Shown here: piece after piece, positions 8,336 to 18,029 of the stretch
How the letters are laid out: every line of letters starts with the position of its first letter
Numbering within the stretch: position 1 is the first letter of the stretch
Source: Clostridiales bacterium
Lineage (GTDB): Bacteria; Bacillota; Clostridia; Saccharofermentanales; Saccharofermentanaceae
Direction: 5' to 3'
Length of the DNA stretch: 64,000 bases
Assembly: GCA_017510605.1 (NCBI GenBank)
Contig: JAFWMQ010000014.1
Span: 62,001-126,000 of the forward strand
Translations under genes and position numbers: made by a program
Notes under the pieces: generated by a model
The model's input: only the letters and a program-made list of their open reading frames with translations
The model's database searches: none
Told to the model about the DNA's origin: nothing

Positions 8336-9874
8336 TCAGTCGTTACCGGAAAGAAGTGTTGCTCTTACGGCAGAACGATAACCCTCCATCTTCTCCGAGA
8401 CTTCAAACGCAGACATCTTCGGTTCATATGAGGCTCCTGCCTTATAGAACCCACTTGTCTGATCAAGCGATTCGAAAATACCGGACTGAATACCGGCAGC
8501 AAGGCCTGCGCCCATTGCTGTCATCTCATCACTCAAAGCTCTTGTTATTGTAACGCCCAAAAGATCAGACTGAAGCTGCATCAGGAAACTGCTTGCGCAT
8601 ACTCCGCCGTCAACTTTCATCTGTCCTGCTTTTATACCTGTATCATCAGTCATGAGATTAACAAGTTCTGTAACCTGGTATGCGATGGATTCTACTCCTG
8701 CCCTTATGATCTGTGCCCTTCCGGTGCCTCTCGTAAGACCTGTAAGAATACCTCTTGCATCAGGTTTCCAATATGGAGCACCAAGACCCGTAAATGCAGG
8801 AACAAGATAGACTCCGCCTGCATCTTCTATGGAATTGCAGAAGTCATCACATTCCTTCGGATCGCTTATAAATCCCAGCTCATCTTTAAGCCAGCTGATG
8901 ACGGAACCTGCCTGGAAAATGCTTCCCTCAAGAGCATAATTGGTGACACCTTTTATCGACCATGCGCATGAAGTAAGAAGTCCGTTTTTTGAGAACACGG
9001 GCTCAGTTCCGAGGTTCATCAATGTGAAGCTTCCCGTGCCGTATGTAGTCTTGGAATCGCCTTTATTTATTGCATTCTGGCCAAGGAGAGCTGCGGGCTG
9101 GTCACCCAGGACACCTGTTATATGCACGCCGTTGACCGAGAGAAGATCACAGATCTCATCATCATCAAGACCTGCTGTCTTCAGGTATTCTTCCTTAAGA
9201 TCGATCAGGCCGTAATCCGCACATGACTCCAAAGGTTTTGCAAGGGTATTTACGGGTATGCCGAACAGGTCCAAAAAATCGGGATCATAGGCTTTCCGCG
9301 ATATATCGAAGAGCATCGTTCTCGAACAATTTGAATAATCGGAAGCATAAGATCTTCCGCCTGTAAGCCTGTAAACCAGGAAGCCGTCGATCGTGGAAAG
9401 ATATGCTTCACCCGAAGAACAGCGTTCTCTTAAGCTCCTTACATTTTCGAGAAGCCAGAGCATCTTTGTGGCAGAAAAATAAGGATCGATCTTAAGGCCC
9501 GTAATCTCAGTGACCCTTCTGCTCTGCTCCCTTATCTCAGGGCGTCTGCAGATATCTGAAGTTCTTCTGCACTGCCATACGATAGCCTGCGTAAAAGGTT
9601 TTCCTGAAGGCGAGAAAGCGATCGTCGTCTCACGCTGGTTTGTGATACCCATGCTGACGATATTGCCTTTTGCTTCCGGGTGTTCTTTGAGGAGCATCGC
9701 GATTGCTTTAAGTACGGATACAAAGATCTCCTCTGCATCGTGGCTGACCCATCCGGGCTGCGGATAGTATTGCTTAAAAGGAACGTGTGTACCTTTTGAC
9801 AGATTGCCGTTCTCATCAAGAAGGAATGCCTTCGTGGAAGTCGTTCCCTGATCGATGCAAAGAATGTATTTCAT
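8336..9874 (-). CDS. glpK: Glycerol kinase
   Basis: FGGY-family kinase of 512 residues that phosphorylates glycerol to sn-glycerol 3-phosphate. Visible motifs are the phosphate-binding DQGTTSTKAF at the start, WQCRRT around residue 98, TTYGTGSF near 275, and the signature GGVCASSFLMQLQSDLL near 430. AAGGAGG lies upstream of ATG 9874. It lies between malQ and the AEC transporter; no glycerol facilitator or glycerol-3-phosphate dehydrogenase is next to it, so the grouping probably reflects general carbon use. Confidence 0.95.
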   Translation of the reverse strand: MKYILCIDQGTTSTKAFLLDENGNLSKGTHVPFKQYYPQPGWVSHDAEEIFVSVLKAIAMLLKEHPEAKGNIVSMGITNQRETTIAFSPSGKPFTQAIVWQCRRTSDICRRPEIREQSRRVTEITGLKIDPYFSATKMLWLLENVRSLRERCSSGEAYLSTIDGFLVYRLTGGRSYASDYSNCSRTMLFDISRKAYDPDFLDLFGIPVNTLAKPLESCADYGLIDLKEEYLKTAGLDDDEICDLLSVNGVHITGVLGDQPAALLGQNAINKGDSKTTYGTGSFTLMNLGTEPVFSKNGLLTSCAWSIKGVTNYALEGSIFQAGSVISWLKDELGFISDPKECDDFCNSIEDAGGVYLVPAFTGLGAPYWKPDARGILTGLTRGTGRAQIIRAGVESIAYQVTELVNLMTDDTGIKAGQMKVDGGVCASSFLMQLQSDLLGVTITRALSDEMTAMGAGLAAGIQSGIFESLDQTSGFYKAGASYEPKMSAFEVSEKMEGYRSAVRATLLSGND

Positions 9875-9885
9875 AAGGTTCCTCC

Positions 9886-11523
9886 TTATCTGAAATAGAT
9901 CCTGTTAAGATTCCTGTACCACTCGTTATCTATCGAATCAAAATCTTCCTTCGTAAACCTTACAACCCAGTTGCCTGTAGGCGTTCCGGGAACGTTCATT
10001 CTTGTATCGCCGCCATATCCCAGCATGTCCTGGATCGGGATGATAGCAACATCTGCATGGCTCATCCAAAGCGTTCTGATGATCGCTCTGCAGGAACCGC
10101 TGTGAGTACCGCCGTCGCCCCAGTTATCGCCTGTAAAACCGCAATACTCAAGGCAAGTCTTTCTTACTTCTTCAGGACTGTCCCAAAGCCATCCGAGGAG
10201 AGTATTGTTATCGTGAGTACCTGTGTAAGCGACACAGTTATTCACAAAGTTGTGCGGCAGGAATGAGCTGTTGTCACCGGGATAGAATGCAAATTCCATA
10301 ACACGCATTCCGGGGATCCCGACCTTGCTCATGAAATCCATGAGATCGGGAGTAACTTCGCCTAAGTCCTCAGCAATAAGACGTGATCTGTCCTTGAACT
10401 TCTTGTCGTATGCTTCGAAGAAATCAAGGCCCGGACCCGGTATCCACTTACCGTCTCTTGCAGTCTCGGCATTAGCGTCGATCTCGCAGTAAGAAGAGAA
10501 CGCGCGGAAGTGATCGATCCTTAAGAAGTCGAAGAGCTTGAAGTTATCTTCGAGTCTGCTCATCCACCATGCATAGTGGTCTTCTTTCATCTTCTTCCAG
10601 TCATAGATGGGGTTGCCCCAGAGCTGTCCGTCAGCGCAGAAATAATCCGGAGGTACACCTGCGACGCTCTCGAAAACAAGAGCTTCAGGCTTCGGTTTCC
10701 GGGGTTCCTTCAAAGGCTCGGATTCTTTCTCCTTGTCCTTATCTTTCTCCTTCTTAGCCAGATCCTTCTTATATTTCTCCAAAGCTTTCTCGTACTCATT
10801 AAGAACCTTGTTGACTCTTGTTGCCGAAGCCATCTTGAACAGACCCCTGCTAGCCCATACATCAGCGGAATCACCGGAAACATAGAACGGAATATCACCT
10901 ATGATCGATATTCCCATAGCATTGATCTCAGACTTTATCTGTGCCCATTCGTCGAAAAACAGATACTGTACAAAACCGTGATATCTGTAATTAGGATTGT
11001 TCTTAAGTTCAGCTACAGCGGCCTTATCGTAATTTCTGAGTCTTGTATCAGACCACTCCCACCACGGTTTGCCGAAGTCCGCATCTTTTACCGTCTGGTA
11101 AGCGGCTACATCCTGAACCCATTTGTTTTCCTTTATGAACTTATCAGCTTTGGAAAGAAGTTCCTTATCAGCGCGCTCAAAGGCTTTTCTCAGAAGATCG
11201 TCCCTGTTCGTCCTTAAGAAATCGTAATCGATCCTCCATTTATTCTGATTATATTCAGCCTGCTGAACCTCCGCAGGTGTAAGAAGGCCTCTCTTTTCGA
11301 GCCTTCTGGGATCAATAAAAAGCCAGTTGCCGGCAAATGCCGAGAAACTCTGATAAGGCGAATTACCCATGCCCGGATATGAGAACGGCAGGACCTGCCA
11401 ATACTTCATTCCCTGTGAAGCCAATTGCTTTGCGAAGTCAATTGCCTCCTGTCCCATCACTCCCGTTCCGAACGGTCCGGGCAGTGAGCTGATATGCATC
11501 AAAACGCCTCCGCCACGTAACAT
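9886..11523 (-). CDS. malQ: 4-alpha-glucanotransferase with a charged insertion
   Basis: GH77 amylomaltase of 545 residues that transfers glucan segments between maltodextrins. The family is clear from SSLPGPFGTG, GDIPFYVSGDSADVWA, FLRIDHFRAF, IAEDLGEVTPDL (catalytic acid region) and THDNNT. Between about residues 233 and 285 there is a Lys/Glu-rich, coiled-coil-like insertion (KALEKYKKDLAKKEKDKDKE and following) where most homologues have only a short loop before VAGVPPDYF. It is first in its operon and divergent from prfC. Confidence 0.94.
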   Translation of the reverse strand: MLRGGGVLMHISSLPGPFGTGVMGQEAIDFAKQLASQGMKYWQVLPFSYPGMGNSPYQSFSAFAGNWLFIDPRRLEKRGLLTPAEVQQAEYNQNKWRIDYDFLRTNRDDLLRKAFERADKELLSKADKFIKENKWVQDVAAYQTVKDADFGKPWWEWSDTRLRNYDKAAVAELKNNPNYRYHGFVQYLFFDEWAQIKSEINAMGISIIGDIPFYVSGDSADVWASRGLFKMASATRVNKVLNEYEKALEKYKKDLAKKEKDKDKEKESEPLKEPRKPKPEALVFESVAGVPPDYFCADGQLWGNPIYDWKKMKEDHYAWWMSRLEDNFKLFDFLRIDHFRAFSSYCEIDANAETARDGKWIPGPGLDFFEAYDKKFKDRSRLIAEDLGEVTPDLMDFMSKVGIPGMRVMEFAFYPGDNSSFLPHNFVNNCVAYTGTHDNNTLLGWLWDSPEEVRKTCLEYCGFTGDNWGDGGTHSGSCRAIIRTLWMSHADVAIIPIQDMLGYGGDTRMNVPGTPTGNWVVRFTKEDFDSIDNEWYRNLNRIYFR

Positions 11524-11597
11524 TATTTGTAATTCCCTTCTTTCTTATATATAATTACTTGTCTCTATTAGGCTATTATACATTTCTTGAGGGTAAA

Positions 11598-13208
11598 ATG
11601 AATTATTCGACAGTTGAAGAAATTAAAAGACGACGCACTTTTGCAATCATTTCGCACCCTGACGCAGGTAAGACCACCATTACCGAGAAGCTTCTTCTCT
11701 ATGGCGGTGCCATTCACCAGGCCGGTTCCGTAAAAGCACGTAAAGCACAGCGCCACGCAACTTCGGACTGGATGGAGATCGAGAAAAAACGTGGTATCTC
11801 AGTTACTTCATCTGTTATGCAGTTCGAATATGACGGCTGCCACATAAATATCCTTGATACTCCCGGTCACCAGGACTTCTCTGAGGACACATACAGAACG
11901 CTCTGTGCTGCCGACTCGGCCGTAATGGTCCTTGACGGAGCGAAAGGTGTCGAGGCCCAGACCATAAAGCTGTTCCAGGTATGCAGAAGACGCGGTATTC
12001 CGATCTTCACATTCATCAACAAAATGGACCGTGCGGCCAAGAATCCGTTCGACCTCATGGACGAACTCGAGAAAGTACTTGGCATAAGATCCGTACCCAT
12101 CAACTGGCCTATCGGAACAGACGGTGATTTCGAAGGAGTCTATGAGAGAGCATCACGCAACGTTCTCCTTTTTGACCGCGAGAATAACGACCACGGTGCT
12201 TCCATGGTTACCCAGAGCGTATCGGGCATAGATGATCCCAAGCTTGACGAGATGCTCATGACCGGACATCTGGAAACATTGCGCAATGACATTGAGCTTC
12301 TTGACATGGCCGGTGATGAACTCGATATGGACAAAGTCCTTAAAGGTGAACTGACCCCGGTATTCTTCGGATCAGCGATCACCAATTTCGGCGTTGAACC
12401 TTTCCTGAAGCATTTCCTCAAGATGAGTCCGGGACCTGCCGTTCATCACACAACAGACGGAATGGTTGAACCTGAAGACACAATGTTCTCGGGCTTTGTA
12501 TTCAAGATCCAGGCAAACATGGATCCTTCTCACCGCGACCGTATGGCATTTATCCGTATCTGCTCAGGCCAGTATGAGAAGAACATGACAGTTAACCTCA
12601 TGCGCACCGGCAAGAAGATCACGCTTGCCCAGCCGCAGCAATTTATGGCCCAGGACAGAGCCATCACCGAGGAAGCTTATGCCGGAGACATCATCGGTAT
12701 TTTCGATCCGGGCAATTTCAGGATCGGCGACACCATAATCTCCACCAACCGCAAGTTTGAGTTTGATCCTATCCCGGTATTCGCACCTGAGAACTTTGCG
12801 CGTGTCGAGCCTAAGGATTCAATGAAGAGAAAGCAGTTCCTTAAAGGAATCGAACAGCTCTCCCAGGAAGGCGCCGTCCAGCTCTACAAGCAGCCGGATA
12901 TCGGTACCGAAACCTATGTAATGGGCGTTGTAGGTATCCTTCAGTTTGATGTTCTGGAATACAGACTCAAATCGGAATATAACGTTGATATTGTCAGAAC
13001 ACCTCTTCCCTACCGTCTCGCACGCTGGGCAAAGTCCGATGTTGAAGGTTTTGACGCTAAGGAAATGACCCTCACTTCAACTTCACTTCTCGTTCTCGAC
13101 AGAGACAATGCTCCGGTAGTTCTTTTCGAATCCGAATGGGCAGTCGACTGGGCAATCGATCACAATGAGAAGTTCAAGCTGACATTCGAGAATATCAATT
13201 CAAAGTAA
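11598..13208 (+). CDS. prfC: Peptide chain release factor 3
   Basis: Translational GTPase RF3, which recycles RF1 and RF2 after termination. G motifs are SHPDAGKTT, DTPGH and NKMD, followed by the elongation-factor-like domains II and III; length about 536 residues is normal. I start at ATG 11598 (MNYSTVEEIKRR), which has GAGGG 4 nt upstream and matches the usual RF3 N-terminus; an in-frame start at 11559 would add 13 unusual residues. It stands alone, divergent from malQ and followed by an intrinsic terminator. Confidence 0.96.
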   Translation: MNYSTVEEIKRRRTFAIISHPDAGKTTITEKLLLYGGAIHQAGSVKARKAQRHATSDWMEIEKKRGISVTSSVMQFEYDGCHINILDTPGHQDFSEDTYRTLCAADSAVMVLDGAKGVEAQTIKLFQVCRRRGIPIFTFINKMDRAAKNPFDLMDELEKVLGIRSVPINWPIGTDGDFEGVYERASRNVLLFDRENNDHGASMVTQSVSGIDDPKLDEMLMTGHLETLRNDIELLDMAGDELDMDKVLKGELTPVFFGSAITNFGVEPFLKHFLKMSPGPAVHHTTDGMVEPEDTMFSGFVFKIQANMDPSHRDRMAFIRICSGQYEKNMTVNLMRTGKKITLAQPQQFMAQDRAITEEAYAGDIIGIFDPGNFRIGDTIISTNRKFEFDPIPVFAPENFARVEPKDSMKRKQFLKGIEQLSQEGAVQLYKQPDIGTETYVMGVVGILQFDVLEYRLKSEYNVDIVRTPLPYRLARWAKSDVEGFDAKEMTLTSTSLLVLDRDNAPVVLFESEWAVDWAIDHNEKFKLTFENINSK

Positions 13209-13239
13209 TAACAGGTTAAATAGAAAAAGCACATTATAG

Positions 13240-13271
13240 GAATGCCTCAATTCAATGAGGCATTCTTTTTT
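13240..13271 (+). terminator. Intrinsic terminator of prfC
   Basis: GAATGCCTC and GAGGCATTC form a perfect 9-bp stem around an 8-nt loop, followed by a run of six T. Confidence 0.9.
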
Positions 13272-13480
13272 GAGTGCGCCTTACCCTTATGTCTAGCAAA
13301 AGCACGGCAGTTCCGGACTTTTGCTATGATAATTAACCGAAAAACGATAGTTTTTCACTGCATTTGTACGGCAGCACCTGACAAATGCCAGACAAATCTG
13401 TTTTCGAAAAGCTTTATATAAAACTTCGATGCATACTTACTGATATATAAAATAGGTTTTCAGAAATAATAACCTCATAA
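13272..13480. other. Intergenic region between prfC and the GH3 gene
   Basis: No convincing gene is seen. The stretch contains AGCAAAAG...CTTTTGCT, able to pair across about 20 nt (13295-13325), and is otherwise AT-rich. It separates two convergent transcription units. Confidence 0.5.
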
Positions 13481-13506
13481 GAAAGGGCTGCCTCATGAGA
13501 CAGCCC
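13481..13506 (-). terminator. Intrinsic terminator downstream of the GH3 gene
   Basis: Reading on the minus strand, GGGCTG...CAGCCC with an inner CTCATGAG self-complementary part forms a strong hairpin followed by TTTCTT. Confidence 0.75.
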
Positions 13507-13526
13507 CGAATTAAATCTCAATTTGC

Positions 13527-13551
13527 TTTATCAGTCAGACGGACCCGGATC
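13527..13551. repeat. 25-bp duplicate of the ftsH 3' end, copy behind the GH3 gene
   Basis: This 25-bp stretch matches 15433-15457 (the codons for the last FtsH residues DPGPSD plus stop) at 23 of 25 positions. Here it lies just past the GH3 stop codon and is not coding. The two copies exactly bracket the GH3 gene in direct orientation. Confidence 0.8.
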
Positions 13552-15367
13552 AGTCCTTGAACGCATTCCAGCCAATGTCTTTCCAGCACTCGTTCTTACC
13601 GATCTGGTCGACGGATGAGTAATAAGGCATGGGAAGAGTTCCCTTAAGTTCTGCCTTCTTCGTAAGGACGTCAGCTACGGCATTTCCGCCTTCTGATCCG
13701 GGAAGATAGAGCATGATGCAGTAATCCCATTTATCTATATAATCGCTGATTATCACATTTCTGCCGGCAACAATAAGCGCAACGGTAGGGAGTCCTGAAT
13801 CAGCTGCAGTCTTGATCGCTTCAGCATTTCCCGGAAGTCCCGTGAGTCCCGTAAGAGACAGGTCATCGGTATCACCGTACCATTCCGCGTAAGGCTTTTC
13901 GCCGATGCAGAGGAGCACCATGTCGCATGAAGATATCTGGCTCTTGTCGGTAACGACATCTACACCTGCTTCCTTAAGTGCCTCGACGATCGAATTGCCG
14001 GGTGCGAGATGAGTATCGGTCGAACCGAAGTATTCCTTGTCAGAAACACCCTGCCAGAAATATGTCCATCCGCCGCATAGAGCGCCGGTGTCATTGGCAG
14101 CAGGGCCCGTGACGAAGACCTTCATTCCCGGTTCGATATACATCTTCTTGCCTGCCTTAAGCGCAACAAAGGATTCAGCAGCGAGCTGTCTTGCGACCTC
14201 GTGTGATCTCGCACTTCCGAATTCATATTCTGTAGTTATCTTCTGAAGATAAGGATCTTCGAAAAGTCCGGCTTCCTTCTTAACTCTTAAAATTCTCGTA
14301 ACCGCGTCATTTATGCGCTCTTCGCTGATCTGACCTTCCGTTACGCCCTGGATAATGAAGCTCATGGCAGCCTCGTGGTCTGTATCTGTCATGAGCATAT
14401 CGACGCCTGCATTTATGCAGAGGATAACGTTCTCCTTGTAAGATGAGCCGGAACAGTTCATTACGGAATCCCAGTCGGAAAGCACGATTCCCTTAAAGCC
14501 CATGTCATTTTTCAGCAAGCTGATATACTTCTCATTCTCATGCATCTTGGTGCCGTTAAGCGCAGAGTGTGAGAGCATGATCACCTGAACGCCTTCATCG
14601 ATCAGAGCCTGGTAAATGGAGATCTGCTCCCTGATCTGATCTTCGGTAAGCTTCGCATCACCCCTGTCGAGAGCAGTGGATTCGCCTGTTCCGTATGATG
14701 TCATGCCGTCACCGAAAAAGTGCTTCGGGCAGACAACAACACCCTGCGATAAAAGTCCCTTCGTGTATGCAACAGCTAGGTCAGTTACTATCTTGCTGTC
14801 TGATGAGTAAGACTCATAAGTGCGTCCCCACCTGGGATCATTTGCTGTGGCAACGCAAGGTGAAAAGTTAAGGATCATTCTTGTCTGCGCGACTTCACTT
14901 CCGACGATCTTTCCATACTCTTCCGTGAGCGCAACATCGTTAGCCGCACCGATGTTTATGTTGTGAGGGAAGATAACGCAGCCTGACGCAAAGTTAACTC
15001 CGTGAACACTGTCATTGCCATAGATATAAGGGATCTTCGCAGCAGACTGCAAAGCATACTGCTGATAAGATGTGACTGTTTCTTTCCAGGCATCAACCTT
15101 AGGCATCGGCCAGTTATCTATTCTTCCGATGACCGAACCGTAATCGGCATTTTTCATTTCAGCCGGATTGACGTTATAAATGACCGTCTGCATCATCTGG
15201 GCAGCCTTCTGCTCCAGAGTAAGCGAAGCGCAGATCTCTTCCGGGGTCATGGAAGCATAGTTGTCTGCAAGCGCATTTGCGCTTTCCCGGCTCTCAGAAC
15301 CGGCACCGGTGCATGCTGTAGCCGCGATCACCGATACAATAAGCAGACCAGCGATTAACTTTTTCAT
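13550..15367 (-). CDS. Glycoside hydrolase family 3 lipoprotein (beta-glucosidase-like)
   Basis: The protein (about 605 residues) has an N-terminal lipoprotein-like signal (MKKLIAGLLIVSVIAATAC) and then a GH3 TIM-barrel domain with NDSVHGVNFASG, the KHF(F)GDG motif and GFKGIVLSDWDSV, whose Asp is the family nucleophile. A second alpha/beta domain follows (VFVTGPAAND, CIGEKPYAEWYGD). I start at ATG 15367 because AGGGG is spaced correctly for it, while the ATG at 15376 abuts the same site. The exact sugar is not predictable. It sits behind the ftsH terminator and is bracketed by a direct repeat. Confidence 0.9.
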   Translation of the reverse strand: MKKLIAGLLIVSVIAATACTGAGSESRESANALADNYASMTPEEICASLTLEQKAAQMMQTVIYNVNPAEMKNADYGSVIGRIDNWPMPKVDAWKETVTSYQQYALQSAAKIPYIYGNDSVHGVNFASGCVIFPHNINIGAANDVALTEEYGKIVGSEVAQTRMILNFSPCVATANDPRWGRTYESYSSDSKIVTDLAVAYTKGLLSQGVVVCPKHFFGDGMTSYGTGESTALDRGDAKLTEDQIREQISIYQALIDEGVQVIMLSHSALNGTKMHENEKYISLLKNDMGFKGIVLSDWDSVMNCSGSSYKENVILCINAGVDMLMTDTDHEAAMSFIIQGVTEGQISEERINDAVTRILRVKKEAGLFEDPYLQKITTEYEFGSARSHEVARQLAAESFVALKAGKKMYIEPGMKVFVTGPAANDTGALCGGWTYFWQGVSDKEYFGSTDTHLAPGNSIVEALKEAGVDVVTDKSQISSCDMVLLCIGEKPYAEWYGDTDDLSLTGLTGLPGNAEAIKTAADSGLPTVALIVAGRNVIISDYIDKWDYCIMLYLPGSEGGNAVADVLTKKAELKGTLPMPYYSSVDQIGKNECWKDIGWNAFKD

Positions 15368-15391
15368 TTTAATCATCCCCTAAATATGATT

Positions 15392-15415
15392 TAGGCCGTC
15401 CCGGAAGACGGCCTA
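15392..15415 (-). terminator. Intrinsic-type terminator of ftsH
   Basis: TAGGCCGTC and GACGGCCTA form a perfect 9-bp stem with a 6-nt loop. The following T-run on the minus strand is weak (AATCATATTT), so read-through into the GH3 gene is possible. Confidence 0.7.
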
Positions 15416-15432
15416 ATTATTCATCTGTTTCA

Positions 15433-15457
15433 TTTGTCAGTCTGACGGACCCGGATC
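15433..15457. repeat. 25-bp direct repeat, original copy at the ftsH 3' end
   Basis: This copy encodes the C-terminal DPGPSD residues and stop of FtsH. The near-identical copy lies at 13527-13551 on the other side of the GH3 gene. Confidence 0.8.
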
Positions 15458-17488
15458 GTTGGAATCATCAGAATCTACAGCATCAGTAACAGTACTCTCT
15501 TCCTTTGCAGGAGCTGCCGGAACAGAGGGTTCCTGATCAGGCGTGCTTGTGCTCCCGGTACTGACATCAATTGAAGAAGAAGTATCGATGCCTGAATATT
15601 CTGTCGGATAAACAGCACTCAGGTCGCCTTCTGCTTCGTAGATCTTCTCGAAATCAGGACCGTCAACCGTAAGCTTCTCGATAAGTCTTGTTGCAAGACC
15701 CTGAACTGTGCTGCTCTTCTCCAAGAGGATCTTCTTAGTCTCTTCATAGCAGCTGTCGATGATATATTTGATCTCTTCGTCGATTTCCGCAGCGGTCTTA
15801 TCAGAATAGCTCTGAACCTGACCCATGGAATAACCTAAGAAGACTTCCTCATTCTCATCACCGAATACCATGTTGCGGAATTTCTTGGAAAGGCCGTAAC
15901 GCTTGATCATATCCTTGGCAATACTGTTGCACTGCTGAAGATCTGATGCGGCACCCGTCGATACTTCGCCTAAGAAAACCTCCTCGGCGGCACGGCCGCC
16001 CAAAGCCATCTTGATGGTATCAAGGAGCATTTTCTCGGTATAGAAATCAGTATCTTCCACAGGCTTATAAGCAGTAAAACCGCCGGCTCTTCCTACAGGA
16101 ACGATAGTTACACGGTCAACCTTCTCGAACTCTGATGTCGCACGGAGGACAACAGCATGACCTGCTTCATGAAAAGCAGTAAGGCGCTTAACTTTGTCAC
16201 TGAGCTTCTTGGAATTCTTCTGGGGACCCATCTGAACTCTGAATGTGGCATCAGTGATCTCCTGCATGGTGATCTCTTTTTTGTTGTGACGGGCAGTCAT
16301 AAGAGCAGCTTCGTTAAGAAGGTTCTCAAGGTCTGCGCCTGTAAAACCTACAGTAGACAGAGCAACTTCATGAAGACTTACATCCTTTGCAAGAGGCTTC
16401 TTGCGTGAATGGATCTTAAGGATAGCTTCACGTTCATCAGCATCAGGCATATTGACCATGATACGTCTGTCAAAACGGCCCGGACGGAGAAGTGCGGGAT
16501 CCAATACATCAACACGGTTAGTAGCAGCCATGACAATTACGTTAGATGTTGCATCAAAACCGTCCATCTCAACGAGGATCTGGTTCAATGTCTGCTCACG
16601 CTCGTCCTGGCCGCCGCCAAGACCGGCACCTCTCTTACGGCCGACTGCATCGATCTCATCGATGAATACGACAGAAGGAGCTTCTTTCTTAGCATCAGAG
16701 AAGAGTGATCTTACACGTGAAGCACCTACACCTACGAGCATTTCAACAAAGTCGGAACCTGAGATGTAGAAGAACTTAACACCTGCTTCGCCGGCAACTG
16801 CCCTAGCGAGCAAAGTCTTACCTGTACCCGGAGCGCCATAAAGAAGAACACCCTTCGGGATCTTTGCGCCCAGCTGCTGGTATTTCTTAGGATTCTTCAA
16901 GAAATCTACGATCTCCTGAAGCTCTTCCTTCTCTTCAATGGAACCTGCAACGTCTGAGAACTTAACCTTGTCCTTGTTAGGATCAGACAGTCTTGCACGG
17001 TTATTGCCGAAACTGAATACGCTGTTGCCGTCCCTGCTCTGTCTGGTAATGCTCAGGAACAGTACTACGACGATAACTATGGAAATACCGAACATTACTA
17101 CATTGACAATAAGGGACCAGTCGAAAGGCTCGGAATAGTTATATCCCTGGATCTTGCCTGCAGCCTTTGCTTTATCGAGCTTGAGCACAAGATCGTCAAC
17201 GAATTCATAAGGAACAGCCTGTGTTACTTCGACATTGAGGCCTGCTTCGTTTTTGTATGTTAAGTTAACCGTCGTACCTTTGATCTCAACCAGACTGACT
17301 TCGTTCTTCTCATCATCGATGATTGCCATTACATCTGAGAGAGTAGCCTTTTCCTTTTGGCCGTAATTACCGCCGAAAACAATAGTCGAAAAAGCGATCA
17401 ATACAACGATCATCAAGACGTAGAAGAATAATCCTCCGCCTATCGGTTTGAAACTTTTCTCATTCTTTTCTTTCTCTTTATCTGACAC
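15437..17488 (-). CDS. ftsH: ATP-dependent zinc metalloprotease FtsH
   Basis: Membrane-anchored AAA+ protease of 683 residues that degrades membrane and short-lived proteins. There are two N-terminal membrane segments (about 20-42 and 105-130), then the AAA domain with Walker A GAPGTGKT, Walker [12 protein letters not shown] and the arginine-rich [10 protein letters not shown], and the peptidase domain with zinc motif HEAGH. The tail after about residue 620 is Ser/Thr/Asp-rich and low-complexity. It closes the rplI-dnaB-tilS-hpt-ftsH cluster, 7 bp behind hpt, a classic Firmicute arrangement. Confidence 0.97.
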   Translation of the reverse strand: MSDKEKEKNEKSFKPIGGGLFFYVLMIVVLIAFSTIVFGGNYGQKEKATLSDVMAIIDDEKNEVSLVEIKGTTVNLTYKNEAGLNVEVTQAVPYEFVDDLVLKLDKAKAAGKIQGYNYSEPFDWSLIVNVVMFGISIVIVVVLFLSITRQSRDGNSVFSFGNNRARLSDPNKDKVKFSDVAGSIEEKEELQEIVDFLKNPKKYQQLGAKIPKGVLLYGAPGTGKTLLARAVAGEAGVKFFYISGSDFVEMLVGVGASRVRSLFSDAKKEAPSVVFIDEIDAVGRKRGAGLGGGQDEREQTLNQILVEMDGFDATSNVIVMAATNRVDVLDPALLRPGRFDRRIMVNMPDADEREAILKIHSRKKPLAKDVSLHEVALSTVGFTGADLENLLNEAALMTARHNKKEITMQEITDATFRVQMGPQKNSKKLSDKVKRLTAFHEAGHAVVLRATSEFEKVDRVTIVPVGRAGGFTAYKPVEDTDFYTEKMLLDTIKMALGGRAAEEVFLGEVSTGAASDLQQCNSIAKDMIKRYGLSKKFRNMVFGDENEEVFLGYSMGQVQSYSDKTAAEIDEEIKYIIDSCYEETKKILLEKSSTVQGLATRLIEKLTVDGPDFEKIYEAEGDLSAVYPTEYSGIDTSSSIDVSTGSTSTPDQEPSVPAAPAKEESTVTDAVDSDDSNDPGPSD

Positions 17489-17494
17489 TTTCTC

Positions 17495-18019
17495 TTATTC
17501 CTTTCTAACGATCCTTATATCGTCGAAATCTCTATATTTTCCGTCAAGATCAAGTCCGTATCCGACAATGAATTCATCAGGAACAGTGATGCCGTTATAA
17601 TCCGGCTTAAGATCGTTCACTCTCCTGCTTGGTTTGTCGAAGGCCGTGCATATCTTGAGCGACTTAGGTTCCCTTTTGAGGAGCTGCTCCTTCAGAAGAG
17701 CCAGCGTTCTTCCCGTATCGATTATATCTTCAACGATCAGAACGTTCATATCTTTAATATCGTAAGACATATCCTTCTTTATCTTGAGTTCTCCGCTCGA
17801 GACTTCCCCAACATAAGAAGACACCTGCATAAAGTCAACAATGACAGGCATCTCAAGACGTCTTACAAGATCAGCAGTGAAGATAAATGCTCCGGTAAGG
17901 ATCCCGACGACTACAAGAGTCTGGCCGTTGTAATCCCGGTTAAGCTCGCCGCTCAGGCGATCAAGCATTTGTTCAATCTCTTCATGAGACACTAATACTT
18001 CATCAGTATTAATATTCAT
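17495..18019 (-). CDS. hpt: Hypoxanthine phosphoribosyltransferase
   Basis: Purine salvage enzyme of 174 residues that converts hypoxanthine or guanine to IMP or GMP. The PRPP loop VLIVEDIIDTGRTL is intact, and the FMQVSSYVGE flexible-loop region is also typical. It lies between tilS and ftsH, as in Bacillus and many Clostridia. Together with xpt and the nucleoside importer the window holds a substantial purine-recycling set. Confidence 0.96.
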   Translation of the reverse strand: MNINTDEVLVSHEEIEQMLDRLSGELNRDYNGQTLVVVGILTGAFIFTADLVRRLEMPVIVDFMQVSSYVGEVSSGELKIKKDMSYDIKDMNVLIVEDIIDTGRTLALLKEQLLKREPKSLKICTAFDKPSRRVNDLKPDYNGITVPDEFIVGYGLDLDGKYRDFDDIRIVRKE

Positions 18020-18029
18020 AAAACCGCAC

